A stretch of 34,973 nt of DNA from Phormidium sp. FACHB-1136. GTDB taxonomy: Bacteria > Cyanobacteriota > Cyanobacteriia > Phormidesmidales > Phormidesmidaceae. Where the stretch lies: positions 1-34,973 of the forward strand of contig NZ_JACJRS010000056.1 in assembly GCF_014697375.1 (NCBI RefSeq), given 5' to 3'. Numbering within the stretch: the stretch's first letter is position 1; every line of letters starts with the position of its first letter. This document shows, piece by piece, positions 8,675-16,286 of the stretch. The translations under genes and the position numbers were made by a program. Under the pieces are notes generated by a model that ran no database searches, had not been told where the DNA came from, and saw nothing but the letters and a program-made list of their open reading frames with translations.

Positions 8675-9352
8675 ATGGTTGCCCCCACCCAAACGGTATA
8701 TACTCGCTTATCTAAAAACAATCAATCCAGCTCTTTTGAGTACGTCAATAAGAACCGGATGATTAGTTTTTATAACCAACAACGGCTGTTAAGGGCGTTG
8801 AAACACCCAATTCACGACATCTTAGAAATTGGGATTTTCCAGTCCCTATTGACGGAAATTTTGCGTCGGCAAGGATACCAAGTCACCACCGCTGACAATG
8901 ATCCGGATTTAAATCCCGACATCGTTCTAGATTTGACCCAGCCCTTCAGCTTAGAGACTGATCGTTACGACGTAATTGTCCTGTTTCAAGTCCTAGAACA
9001 CATTCCCTACGACCAGTTTGAACGGGCTGTTCAACGCTTAGTCCAGTCCACTAGGCGGTACATCGTCATTTCCCTACCCTATGCGAGCTGGTACTTCAAC
9101 CTCCACCTCAACACGATGCTGAGCCCTGGTCGCCCTCGCAACCTGTTTCTACAAATCCCCCACTTCTGGAGTCATACCCCCACCCTTCCTGATGAGCACC
9201 ACTGGGAAATCGGCCTCAAGGACTATCCTCTCAACCGTATCCAAGCCTCCCTGCGGGCCACGGGGTTACACATCCAACGAGAATTCCAAGACCCTTTACA
9301 TCCCTACCACTACTTTTTCGTTCTCGAAAAGTCCCCATCTCCTAGCCCCTAG
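8675..9352 (+). CDS. Class I SAM-dependent methyltransferase with degenerate motif I
   Basis: A 225-residue Rossmann-type methyltransferase. Motif I is reduced to E51-I-G53-I-F-Q (HDILEIGIFQSLLTEIL), lacking the second and third glycines of the canonical GxGxG. The acidic residue after strand 2 (D74), the DLTQPF turn and VLEHIPY (residues 106-112) are as in other family members. The C-terminal part (LPDEHHWEIGLKDYPLNRI) looks like methyltransferases from polysaccharide or glycan clusters, but the substrate cannot be deduced. The first 300 bp are more AT-rich than the flanking genes, hinting at acquisition. It is 24 bp after the AI-2E-family gene, so they are probably co-transcribed. Confidence 0.8.
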   Translation: MVAPTQTVYTRLSKNNQSSSFEYVNKNRMISFYNQQRLLRALKHPIHDILEIGIFQSLLTEILRRQGYQVTTADNDPDLNPDIVLDLTQPFSLETDRYDVIVLFQVLEHIPYDQFERAVQRLVQSTRRYIVISLPYASWYFNLHLNTMLSPGRPRNLFLQIPHFWSHTPTLPDEHHWEIGLKDYPLNRIQASLRATGLHIQREFQDPLHPYHYFFVLEKSPSPSP

Positions 9353-9489
9353 CCAAAGTCCTGAACTCCTAGCCCCCAGACGGGGATCATCGAGGCCGCA
9401 TCCAGCGCCAACTCCACCCCCTAGTCCTTACCCAGCCGTGATCAGCCAATTCACGATAAGATCGGCGGGTTGCGATCAAGAGAGATATC

Positions 9490-9825
9490 ATGGCCGATAC
9501 CCCCAACCCTTCCCCCGATAAACCCAAGAAAAAAATTATCACCACGGGCAGCAGCGAACGTAGCGAAGGTGGTGAGCGTGGCGAACGTGGCGAACGTCGG
9601 GGTGGTAAAGGTCGTCGCGGTGGTCGAGGTCGGGAAGAAGAACGCAAACCCGCTGTGCCCCCGGCCCTGATGCGTGGCCCCCGCCCCAAGCCCAAGGCCG
9701 AAGTGGTGGAAGAACCCATCGTAGAAGAGGTCGCGGCTGAGGCCGAACCTGAGGCTCCTGCTGAAGATTCCACCCCTGAAGCGGCCACCCCTGACGCCCC
9801 CGCAGACCCCCCAGCGGAGAGCTAA
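9490..9825 (+). CDS. Small low-complexity RG-rich / acidic protein
   Basis: A 111-residue protein of strongly biased composition: a lysine-rich start, then an Arg/Gly/Glu block (residues 22-52) with repeated GERGERGERR and GGKGRRGGRG, then a proline-rich hinge and a long Ala/Glu/Pro acidic tail. RGG-type blocks often bind RNA and such proteins are usually disordered, so a nucleic-acid-binding role is possible but unproved. AGAGAG about 6 nt before the ATG is a plausible ribosome-binding site. I recognise no family. Codon bias matches its neighbours. A 48-bp dispersed repeat begins 22 bp after the stop. Confidence 0.7.
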   Translation: MADTPNPSPDKPKKKIITTGSSERSEGGERGERGERRGGKGRRGGRGREEERKPAVPPALMRGPRPKPKAEVVEEPIVEEVAAEAEPEAPAEDSTPEAATPDAPADPPAES

Positions 9826-9847
9826 GCTTCACTATCCAAAAACCATA

Positions 9848-9895
9848 GGGGGCATCGCGCCAAGGCAAGGCGGCACTAGCCTGGAGCAATGCACC
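9848..9895. repeat. 48-bp dispersed repeat, copy A
   Basis: Matches 24271-24318 at about 37 of 48 positions without gaps. The shared core is CGCCAAGGC near the left and GCAATGCACC at the right. The ends are partly inverted (GGGCAT / ATGCACC). Confidence 0.65.
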
Positions 9896-9966
9896 CCCTA
9901 GCCCATGGGATAACACGCCCTTGGCGGCTTTTCTGGCTTCAGCCTCCACCTGTCGGCCTACCTACG

Positions 9967-12021
9967 CTAGGGAGACAGCTTGGCCTTTTTGAGACGGTTT
10001 TCCTCATACCAGGCGGCAATGGCCGGAACCCAAGTCTGGAAGTGGGGCCAAATTTCTTCACAGAGCTTTTGGGCCTCTAGTTGGGCATCGGCTTTCCAGC
10101 GCAGATCGAGGAGATGCATCACCGAGCGCACATTGGCTGACATGACCCAATGCTGACGAATATCAAAGGGAATCAGCCCCCTGGCATGTTCTTCCGCAAA
10201 GCCTTGCTCGATACGTTTCTTATAGCGGCGGCTGGCTTCTAAACACCAGTCCAAATCCTGCTGGCGGGCCTCGGCAGTGTATTCATACTTATTGCCCTGG
10301 CGATCCCCATAAAACCCTAGGGGCCGCAGATAAAAGACCTCTTCAATCTCGCGTTTGCCGTCTACCACATCCAAAATGCGTTGTCCGGTATAGCGGAAGG
10401 AATTGTGCACCACAACGCCATTGGCCACAAAATTGTGCCACGGGCCTTCAACTTCCAAATCGTAGGTGGTTTGGATACCCAGATACTCAACCGCTACAAC
10501 CTTTACGGGATGAGCCTTAAGCTTGCGGCCCACGGGCTTTGACTTAGCAGCCCAGAGGTTAGGTTCTGTAATGGGTTGAAACTGTTGGGCGAACTCTAAT
10601 TCTTGGTGATTGTGATGAATATGTTCATGACAGCTCTGGCAGAGAGAAACCAGATTCTCAAACTCGTAGGCTAAGGACTGTTCGGCAAAGACGGGCACTA
10701 GGTGGTGGGCATGGAGATTTCCGCCCGAATCACCACAGCGTTGGCAAATGTAGTTAAACTTGGCGTGTACCTGGGGGGCAATCTGGCGTGTCCAAGCACC
10801 AATTTGTTCGCGTTCCGTGGCGGTGCCACCTTTCCAAAAGTTGGAATCGGCACCCCGTTTGGTAAAGGCTTTGGCGTTGGCACGCCGCTGTTCTAGGCTT
10901 TCCGGCGAAAGGTTGAGCTTGTAGCCCTTGATGCTTCTATTCCAGGGAGAATCGGTGCCTGGTGGGCGCTTATTGAGGGTGAGGCTATGGGCATAGACCC
11001 ATTTTTTTACGGTCTCAATGGAGCAACCAGCCAAAGCGGCCATTTCATCGACATGCAGCCCTTGATCCAGTTGATCTTGCAGCCAGCTTTTATCACGGTA
11101 TAGGCCATTGCCTACGATGGTCTTGGGGCCACGTCGCCGCCCTGAGGGCAACTGGAGGTGAAATTGCTTCGCCCAGTGACGAATAACGTCGGCAGAGCAA
11201 CCACACTGCGCCGCAATTTGGTGGGCCGTTAGCCCTTGATCGATCTGGGCTTTTAACCAGTTTTTTTGACTGTAGAGGGCGTCGGGTCTCACGACTCCGT
11301 TAGTCATCAATTCGCAGTCTTTTGTGATAGCTAAAACATGGTGATCAGCGGTTGTTATTAAACCAATGGCATCTCCCATGCGTTGCCAGCCCTTGGCTGT
11401 GTAAAGACGGTGATTGGTGGTGCAGTCTAGGGTCTTACCATCGGCTAGAGTGAGTCGATAAACGGGTTGCTCACCGCTACACATGACATCGTGAAGACGA
11501 CCCATTTCAAAATTTCCAGTTTCTTCGTTAAGCACCCGCAGGGCCATTTTTTTTAGGCGAGTTTTGCAGTCGCGGCGATAGGTGCCTGGTGCCTCTCCCC
11601 GGCGACCTCGAATCTTGCGATCTCGTGTAGCGTTCTCTCCGTTCGTCCAGAGATCGTAGAGATCGGCAATTTTAAGTTTTCGGAGGCTGCCTGAGGCGTG
11701 AACAAAGGTGACCTCCGTATCTCCAGCGAGACACTGAACATCGAAGCTCACCCCGACCCGATGGGTGCGGATTTGTTGCATGGTGCTGTGGGGAAACCAG
11801 CCGACATTGAAGACAATTTGGGGATGCTCTAGGGGGCCGTAGTGGCCGCGTCCGCCCTTGAGGAGATTGGTGACTAAAATTTCGCCGCAGCGTTCTTCGC
11901 TGGGCCATTTTTCCCGTTCGTGATTCACAAACCCCTCGGCATAGTCCTGATGCATAGCCGCATACATGGTCTGCTGGGGGTTGGGGGTTTGGGAAATGAC
12001 CTCAACCGTAAACCGATCCAT
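9967..12021 (-). CDS. thyX: Flavin-dependent thymidylate synthase ThyX with HNH intein
   Basis: ThyX makes dTMP from dUMP using methylene-tetrahydrofolate, FAD and NADPH. The N-extein is residues 1-96 and the C-extein 541-684. Spliced together they give a 240-residue enzyme of normal size with the intact signature RTHRVGVSFDVQ|SFRY, where the bar marks the intein. The intein (97-540) begins C97-LAGDTEV, has the block B histidine (TTNH, H204), and ends VVVHN540 before Ser541, as expected for a splicing-competent class 1 intein. It carries tandem helix-turn-helix-like repeats and an HNH nuclease. A GAGG Shine-Dalgarno 8 nt before ATG 12021 overlaps the stop of the upstream gene, so translation is probably coupled. 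No thyA is visible here. Confidence 0.96.
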   Translation of the reverse strand: MDRFTVEVISQTPNPQQTMYAAMHQDYAEGFVNHEREKWPSEERCGEILVTNLLKGGRGHYGPLEHPQIVFNVGWFPHSTMQQIRTHRVGVSFDVQCLAGDTEVTFVHASGSLRKLKIADLYDLWTNGENATRDRKIRGRRGEAPGTYRRDCKTRLKKMALRVLNEETGNFEMGRLHDVMCSGEQPVYRLTLADGKTLDCTTNHRLYTAKGWQRMGDAIGLITTADHHVLAITKDCELMTNGVVRPDALYSQKNWLKAQIDQGLTAHQIAAQCGCSADVIRHWAKQFHLQLPSGRRRGPKTIVGNGLYRDKSWLQDQLDQGLHVDEMAALAGCSIETVKKWVYAHSLTLNKRPPGTDSPWNRSIKGYKLNLSPESLEQRRANAKAFTKRGADSNFWKGGTATEREQIGAWTRQIAPQVHAKFNYICQRCGDSGGNLHAHHLVPVFAEQSLAYEFENLVSLCQSCHEHIHHNHQELEFAQQFQPITEPNLWAAKSKPVGRKLKAHPVKVVAVEYLGIQTTYDLEVEGPWHNFVANGVVVHNSFRYTGQRILDVVDGKREIEEVFYLRPLGFYGDRQGNKYEYTAEARQQDLDWCLEASRRYKKRIEQGFAEEHARGLIPFDIRQHWVMSANVRSVMHLLDLRWKADAQLEAQKLCEEIWPHFQTWVPAIAAWYEENRLKKAKLSP
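10402..11733 (-). mobile_element. HNH-endonuclease intein within ThyX
   Basis: 444-residue intein, residues 97-540 of the precursor. Splicing parts: first residue Cys97, TxxH block B at 201-204, penultimate His539, Asn540 and +1 Ser541. Endonuclease: C426-x2-C429, H437/H439/H440, N456, C461-x2-C464 and following histidines, a zinc-braced HNH homing nuclease. Between them lie two homologous segments of about 44 residues (about 248-291 and 306-349). The insertion point splits the dUMP/FAD-binding signature, the most conserved stretch of the host gene, as is usual for inteins. Confidence 0.95.
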
Positions 12022-12031
12022 AGGAAATGCC

Positions 12032-13075
12032 TCAAATGTCTAGATATTCAACGTATTCAACGGTGCGCCGGGGGGAGGGAGGGTAGGCAGGCGAGGTCGC
12101 CGCTACCGAGGGAGGGGATGCTGGGGCGGGCGAGTCAGCGGCGGGGGCAAACCAAGGGTTGGGCTCCAAAGCTGCTAACTCTGGCGATGGGGCAAGGTCG
12201 GGCAGGGGCTTGGCTCCGGCGGGGAGTTGACGATCTTGGGGGGGTGGCTGACGTAGAAGGGCCAGCCCTTCGCGCACGGCGGAACGCACGATAGGTTCTG
12301 GCTCGTGGGCCAGCATGAGATGGAAACAATCGATCAAGTGGGTCTGGATCGAGACCTCGGATGTAGCAATATAGGCATCGCTGGGGGCTTGGTTCACTAG
12401 GCGCACCAGTTGGCGCACAGCGATGAGACGCTGGAGGGGATCGGCCTGGGTGAGGTGGGCGAGGGCTTGCTCAAAACGCTCGGCCTCGGTGATAGGGGGC
12501 TGGCTGGCTGGAGCGGTGGCTGGCTGGGCCGCAACCTCTAGGGTTTGGGCGGTAGGTGGTGGCGTGGTGGCCACGCCGTTTGGGGTAGATCGACCATCGG
12601 CCCGTTTGGTGGGGTGAGGGTCGGCGGTTTTGTCAGCGGGGGAACGCAGCAGGGCCACCACCACAAAGAAGGTGAGGGCCGTTTGCCCGGTCAACACCAG
12701 GGCCATCAGCAGGGAGTGGGTGCTCTGCCAGAGGGCGGTGACGGTGTAGGTGCTGGCTCCCAACATGAGGCTGAGCACCAGCGCCTGCTGACCGAGGGTT
12801 CGGGGCAGGGGTACGGCGGACTGAAGCCGTTGTCGTAGGGCTTGCTGCTGGGCAGGGGACAACTGGGCCAGTTGCCGATAGGCCAGCACCCCGATGCCTG
12901 TGGAGATCACCAAGGCTCCATTCACCAGGCCCAGGGCAAAACTGCCGAGGCCCAGCCCCCATAGGTAGGCTTGCTGGGGAGAGAACCCTCGAACGAGGCC
13001 CGCCCGATGCCGTGGCCTAGAGACCACCGGAGCGGGGGAGAGTGTGTTGGGGGGAGGAGCTACGGGAGAAACCAC
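12032..13075 (-). CDS. Membrane protein with C-terminal helical-repeat-like domain
   Basis: A 347-residue protein of no recognised family. After a proline-rich cytoplasmic start there are about three hydrophobic helices (approximately residues 38-66, 95-117 and 120-143). A long Pro/Thr/Ala-rich linker follows. Next is a helical segment (about 195-275) with a HEAT/armadillo flavour, for example QADPLQRLIAVRQLVRLV and HEPEPIVRSAVREGLALL. The tail is disordered and proline-rich. The start is GTG 13075. Its stop codon overlaps the thyX ribosome-binding site (10-bp gap), so the two are co-transcribed. This linkage does not by itself reveal a function. Possible role: a membrane-tethered scaffold; this is inference. 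Confidence 0.75.
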   Translation of the reverse strand: MVSPVAPPPNTLSPAPVVSRPRHRAGLVRGFSPQQAYLWGLGLGSFALGLVNGALVISTGIGVLAYRQLAQLSPAQQQALRQRLQSAVPLPRTLGQQALVLSLMLGASTYTVTALWQSTHSLLMALVLTGQTALTFFVVVALLRSPADKTADPHPTKRADGRSTPNGVATTPPPTAQTLEVAAQPATAPASQPPITEAERFEQALAHLTQADPLQRLIAVRQLVRLVNQAPSDAYIATSEVSIQTHLIDCFHLMLAHEPEPIVRSAVREGLALLRQPPPQDRQLPAGAKPLPDLAPSPELAALEPNPWFAPAADSPAPASPPSVAATSPAYPPSPRRTVEYVEYLDI

Positions 13076-13134
13076 AGACGCCGTTGGAAAGTCGTTATCG
13101 TCAAAATTTGCCTTTCAATCTTAAGCTGCTTTCG

Positions 13135-13189
13135 GGGTGTTCGCACCCTTCATCCTGGGTCGTTAGATTCCTGTCTGGGGTTACCCCAG
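13135..13189. promoter_or_regulatory. Two tight hairpins in the divergent gap
   Basis: GGGTG-TTCG-CACCC (13135-13148) has a TTCG tetraloop, and CTGGGG-TTA-CCCCAG (13175-13189) has a 3-nt loop. They lie between the GTG start at 13075 and the bestrophin start at 13295. They may be leader structures or protein sites. Neither has a T tract. Confidence 0.4.
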
Positions 13190-13294
13190 GCGCTTGAGGC
13201 TTTCGTATTACACTTTTGTGTGACATCAATGTTGTGAGATCGATGGTAGATCAACGTGCCGGGGTGGCTTGGCGATGCCGTGGAGGGCCAGGTG

Positions 13295-14278
13295 ATGGTT
13301 AAGTCGTCCAGCAACCCAAAGCCATACCGCAAGGAGCGGGCCTGGTTTCGCGATCTCTTTAGCCTAAAGGGGTCGGTCATTCCAGCGGTGTTGCCGCGCA
13401 CCCTGTTCTGCGCCTTGTTTGCCCTGCTAATTTACGCCTTGCATCGGCGGGGGTGGACGGTGTCGTCCCCGATTTTGGGATCCCTGGTTCCGAGTCTGGT
13501 GCTAGGTTTGCTGCTGGTGTTTCGCACCAATACGTCCTACGAACGATTTTGGGAGGGACGCAAGCTGTGGGGCAACGTGGTGAACCTGACCCGCAACCTA
13601 GCCCGCCAAATGTGGGTGGCCATCCAGGAAAAATACCCCGCCGACCACGACGCCAAGGTAAACGCCATTCGATTGCTGCCCGCCTTTGCCGTGGCCCTCA
13701 AGCTACACCTGCGTGGCCAAGCCCCCAATGCAGAACTCGCTACCCTGGTCTCGGCGGCGCAGTTTACCAAACTCGAGCAAATGAACAACCCGCCCCTGGA
13801 AATTGCCTTTTGGGTGGCCGACTATCTGCAAACCCAGCAGGCCCAGCACAAGCTCCATCCTTACCAACTGACCGCATGCCTGGAGGGGCTGGATGGCTTG
13901 GTGTCAACCCTCGGCGGCTGTGAGCGGATTCTTAAAACACCCATGCCGATGGCCTATTCCATTCACCTGAAGCAGTTGTTGATGCTGTATTGCTTGGCGC
14001 TGCCCTTTCAAATGGTGGCTTCCGTGGGGTGGGGCACTCCCTTTTTGGTGGGGCTGATTAGCTTTGCTGTGTTTGGCATTGAGGCCATCGGCATTGAGAT
14101 TGAAAACCCCTTTGGCCATGATCCCAACGATCTGCCCCTAGACGCCATCTGCCAAACGATGGTTCAAAACATCGAAGACCTGATTTCCCTGGCCCCCAGC
14201 ACCGGGGTGTGGCAACAGTCCGCCAATCAGCCTCCCTTGATCGATCTCGGTCAGGAGATTCCCCTAAATCCCCCTTAA
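13295..14278 (+). CDS. Bestrophin-type anion channel
   Basis: A 327-residue integral membrane protein of the bestrophin (UPF0187) family, pentameric anion channels. In cyanobacteria and algae these are linked to chloride or bicarbonate movement. The hallmark FRTNTSYERFWEGRKLWG (about residues 78-95) follows the first membrane pair, and a second hydrophobic pair lies near residues 235-270. The acidic-aromatic FGIEAIGIEIENPFGHDPNDLPLD segment is the conserved C-terminal signature. GGAGG at 13282-13286, 8 nt before ATG 13295, decides this start over a GTG at 13256. The last codons and stop (EIPLNPP) lie inside a MITE-like repeat, so the native C-terminus may have been replaced. Confidence 0.9.
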   Translation: MVKSSSNPKPYRKERAWFRDLFSLKGSVIPAVLPRTLFCALFALLIYALHRRGWTVSSPILGSLVPSLVLGLLLVFRTNTSYERFWEGRKLWGNVVNLTRNLARQMWVAIQEKYPADHDAKVNAIRLLPAFAVALKLHLRGQAPNAELATLVSAAQFTKLEQMNNPPLEIAFWVADYLQTQQAQHKLHPYQLTACLEGLDGLVSTLGGCERILKTPMPMAYSIHLKQLLMLYCLALPFQMVASVGWGTPFLVGLISFAVFGIEAIGIEIENPFGHDPNDLPLDAICQTMVQNIEDLISLAPSTGVWQQSANQPPLIDLGQEIPLNPP

Positions 14279-14329
14279 AAAGGGGAACGGTGACTCCAGT
14301 TCCCTTCCCAAGAGGGGCTAGGGGGGATC
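14254..14329. repeat. MITE-like element, copy 2 (one internal unit)
   Basis: Same ends as the 2928-3071 element (GGAGATTCCCCTAAATCCCC on the left and GGGGCTAGGGGGGATC on the right) but with only one internal TGACTCCAGTTCCCTT unit. Its left 25 bp are coding, giving the bestrophin gene its last residues and stop codon. Confidence 0.75.
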
Positions 14330-14339
14330 AACACCCAGG

Positions 14340-16286
14340 CTAGTTCACCGAAATTCGCAGGGTATATTCAGCGGGTCGGGCCGACTTCACATCCACCCGA
14401 TAGTCCCCCGATATGGACAGTGCCCCCTGCCAAGACAGCACGCTAGCCGCATCGGGAATGATTGCCCCGCTCGGGTCACGCACGTCTAGGGTCACAGGGC
14501 CGCTCACCCTAGGGAGATCAAGGCCCATCACCTGCCCCGCCTGGACGTTAATCACATAGCGACGAACGCGACGCTCATTCACCTGGCCCGACACCTGGGT
14601 GCTGGTTTGCCCTGCGGGAATTTGGACCCGTTGCTCGGTCACATTGGGCTCTTCGGTTGGGGTGGGCTCCGGAGTCGGTTCCGGGGTGGGCGTGGGTTCT
14701 GGAGTCGGCCCTGGGGTGGGTTCTGGGGTGGGTTCTGGGGTGGGCTCTGGGGTCGGTTCCGGGGTGGGCTCCGACACCTCGCTCAGACTGGCCTCTAGAT
14801 CGTAATTGCTTTGGCTCAGCCCTTGCACAGGCCGAAGCTGAATCGTGTAGCGACCACTGGTCGCGAGGGTGCCCTGCCAGCTTTGAACGCGCTCGGCGGT
14901 ACTGTCCACGGGGTTGCCCTGGGGATTCAGCACCGTCAACAGCACACCTTCACCACGAATCCGGGCCGTCAGTGTCTGCCCTGTCTCGCCCTCAAAGGTG
15001 TAGTTGATGGTTTCGTTGCTGCGTAGCGACCCAGAAACCGTACGACTTTGGCCGGGGCCAAGGCGCAGGGTTTGGTTATACTCCACCGGACGTTCCTCCG
15101 GCGTGGGGGTGACAGTAGGGGTCACCGTGGGAGGAATCGGGGCGGGCAAACCGGGGTCAATGGTGATTTCCGGTACCGAGTTGCCGCCATTCTGGGGGGA
15201 GCGGTTGAGCAAGCTCACCACCAACCAGCCGCCCAGCCCCGCCATTAACGCGAGAACCGCCCCAATTAGGGCCACCGCCCAAGGATTTTCCCAAATCGAT
15301 TCCGAGGTTTCAAAGGCTTGGGTGGGGGTCGCAGGGGGATAGGCCCGTGGCCCCGGCACCACTTGGGTGGGCTGATATTGTCGTCCCACGGCCACCGTTT
15401 TTACTTGGGAGGGGAGTGGGGCCGGACGCTGGGCGGTGGGTTGGGCAAGACCGCCAGCGGCCCCTAGCGCCTGGGCCATTTCGCTCACCGATTGATAGCG
15501 ATCCCCCGGTCGATAGTTGATGGCGCGATTGAGCACCTGGGCCAATCCAGGGCTGACATTGGCGTAGGCTTGCCAGTTCCAGGTCAGGTTCACATCGTCG
15601 AACAACGTCTGGGGTTCCTTCCCAGTCAGCAGCACAATCGCCGTCACCGCCAGGGCATAGAGGTCGCTGCTGGGGTAGGCCCGCCCCGACTGAATCTGTT
15701 CGCTGGGGGCATAGCCCAACTTGCCCACGGAGGTGGCGTGGGTGGGGGGGCCAGTCATCTGAATGCGGGTGAAGACCTCCTTCACCACCCCAAAGTCGAT
15801 CAAAATCGGCAGTTGGTCACTGGGGCGCTGCATGACGTTGTCGGGGCTGATGTCCCGATGGATGATGCCCTTGCTGTGAATATGGGCCAACACGGGCAGC
15901 ATATTCTGCAAAAACTGGCGAATTTCGGCCTCCGAGAAGGTCATCCCCTGGCCGAGGCGCTGGTTTAATAAATCCCGATAGGTGGTGCCATCGATGTAGT
16001 CTTGCACCAAAAAAAGCCGCTGATCCTCCTCAAAAATGGCCTGAAACTTGGGAATTTGAGGGTGACTAATGCCGTAGAGAATCGCCGCCTCCCGCTGAAA
16101 CAACTGGAGCGACTTCTCGGTCATGTCGTTTTCCGACTGGGGCTGAAATTCCTTAATGGCGCAACGCTCGTTAAAGCGGCCTAGGTCTTCCGCCAGATAG
16201 GTGCGGCCAAACCCGCCCTGCCCCAAGGGTTGCAGCACGCGGTAACGATTTTGCAAGGTGGTTCCAGCGGGGATGGGAGTTGGCAT
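14340..16286 (-). CDS. Transmembrane Ser/Thr protein kinase with two C-terminal beta domains
   Basis: A 648-residue Hanks-type kinase. The kinase domain (about residues 15-275) has a glycine loop (GQGGFGRTY), the catalytic lysine K45 (AIKEF), E66 in helix C, HRDISPDN (143-150, catalytic D145) and DFG (164-166). HRDISPDN is the variant common in cyanobacterial kinases. A juxtamembrane Pro-rich linker leads to one membrane helix (337-360). Outside the membrane are two related domains, about 400-502 and 548-648, each with a pattern like pre-peptidase C-terminal beta-sandwich folds (VQSWQGTLATSGRYTIQL and VLSWQGALSISGDYRVDV). They are joined by a PTPEPTPE tandem repeat. Probably a receptor-like kinase. 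Ligand and substrates are unknown. Confidence 0.9.
   Translation of the reverse strand: MPTPIPAGTTLQNRYRVLQPLGQGGFGRTYLAEDLGRFNERCAIKEFQPQSENDMTEKSLQLFQREAAILYGISHPQIPKFQAIFEEDQRLFLVQDYIDGTTYRDLLNQRLGQGMTFSEAEIRQFLQNMLPVLAHIHSKGIIHRDISPDNVMQRPSDQLPILIDFGVVKEVFTRIQMTGPPTHATSVGKLGYAPSEQIQSGRAYPSSDLYALAVTAIVLLTGKEPQTLFDDVNLTWNWQAYANVSPGLAQVLNRAINYRPGDRYQSVSEMAQALGAAGGLAQPTAQRPAPLPSQVKTVAVGRQYQPTQVVPGPRAYPPATPTQAFETSESIWENPWAVALIGAVLALMAGLGGWLVVSLLNRSPQNGGNSVPEITIDPGLPAPIPPTVTPTVTPTPEERPVEYNQTLRLGPGQSRTVSGSLRSNETINYTFEGETGQTLTARIRGEGVLLTVLNPQGNPVDSTAERVQSWQGTLATSGRYTIQLRPVQGLSQSNYDLEASLSEVSEPTPEPTPEPTPEPTPEPTPGPTPEPTPTPEPTPEPTPTEEPNVTEQRVQIPAGQTSTQVSGQVNERRVRRYVINVQAGQVMGLDLPRVSGPVTLDVRDPSGAIIPDAASVLSWQGALSISGDYRVDVKSARPAEYTLRISVN
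14649..14768 (-). repeat. Coding tandem repeat (Pro-Thr-Pro-Glu linker)
   Basis: An approximately 120-bp run of 6- and 12-bp units encodes residues 507-546 of the kinase, alternating PEPT with occasional G or extra PT. Proline-rich tethers of this type keep wall-spanning domains extended. The simple repeat makes unit number prone to change by slippage. Confidence 0.8.

Noticed and set aside
14599-14805. Plus-strand open frame with a Val-Gly-Ser-Gly repeat
   Set aside because: It is the reverse complement of the kinase's Pro-Thr-Pro-Glu linker; simple repeats keep several frames open.
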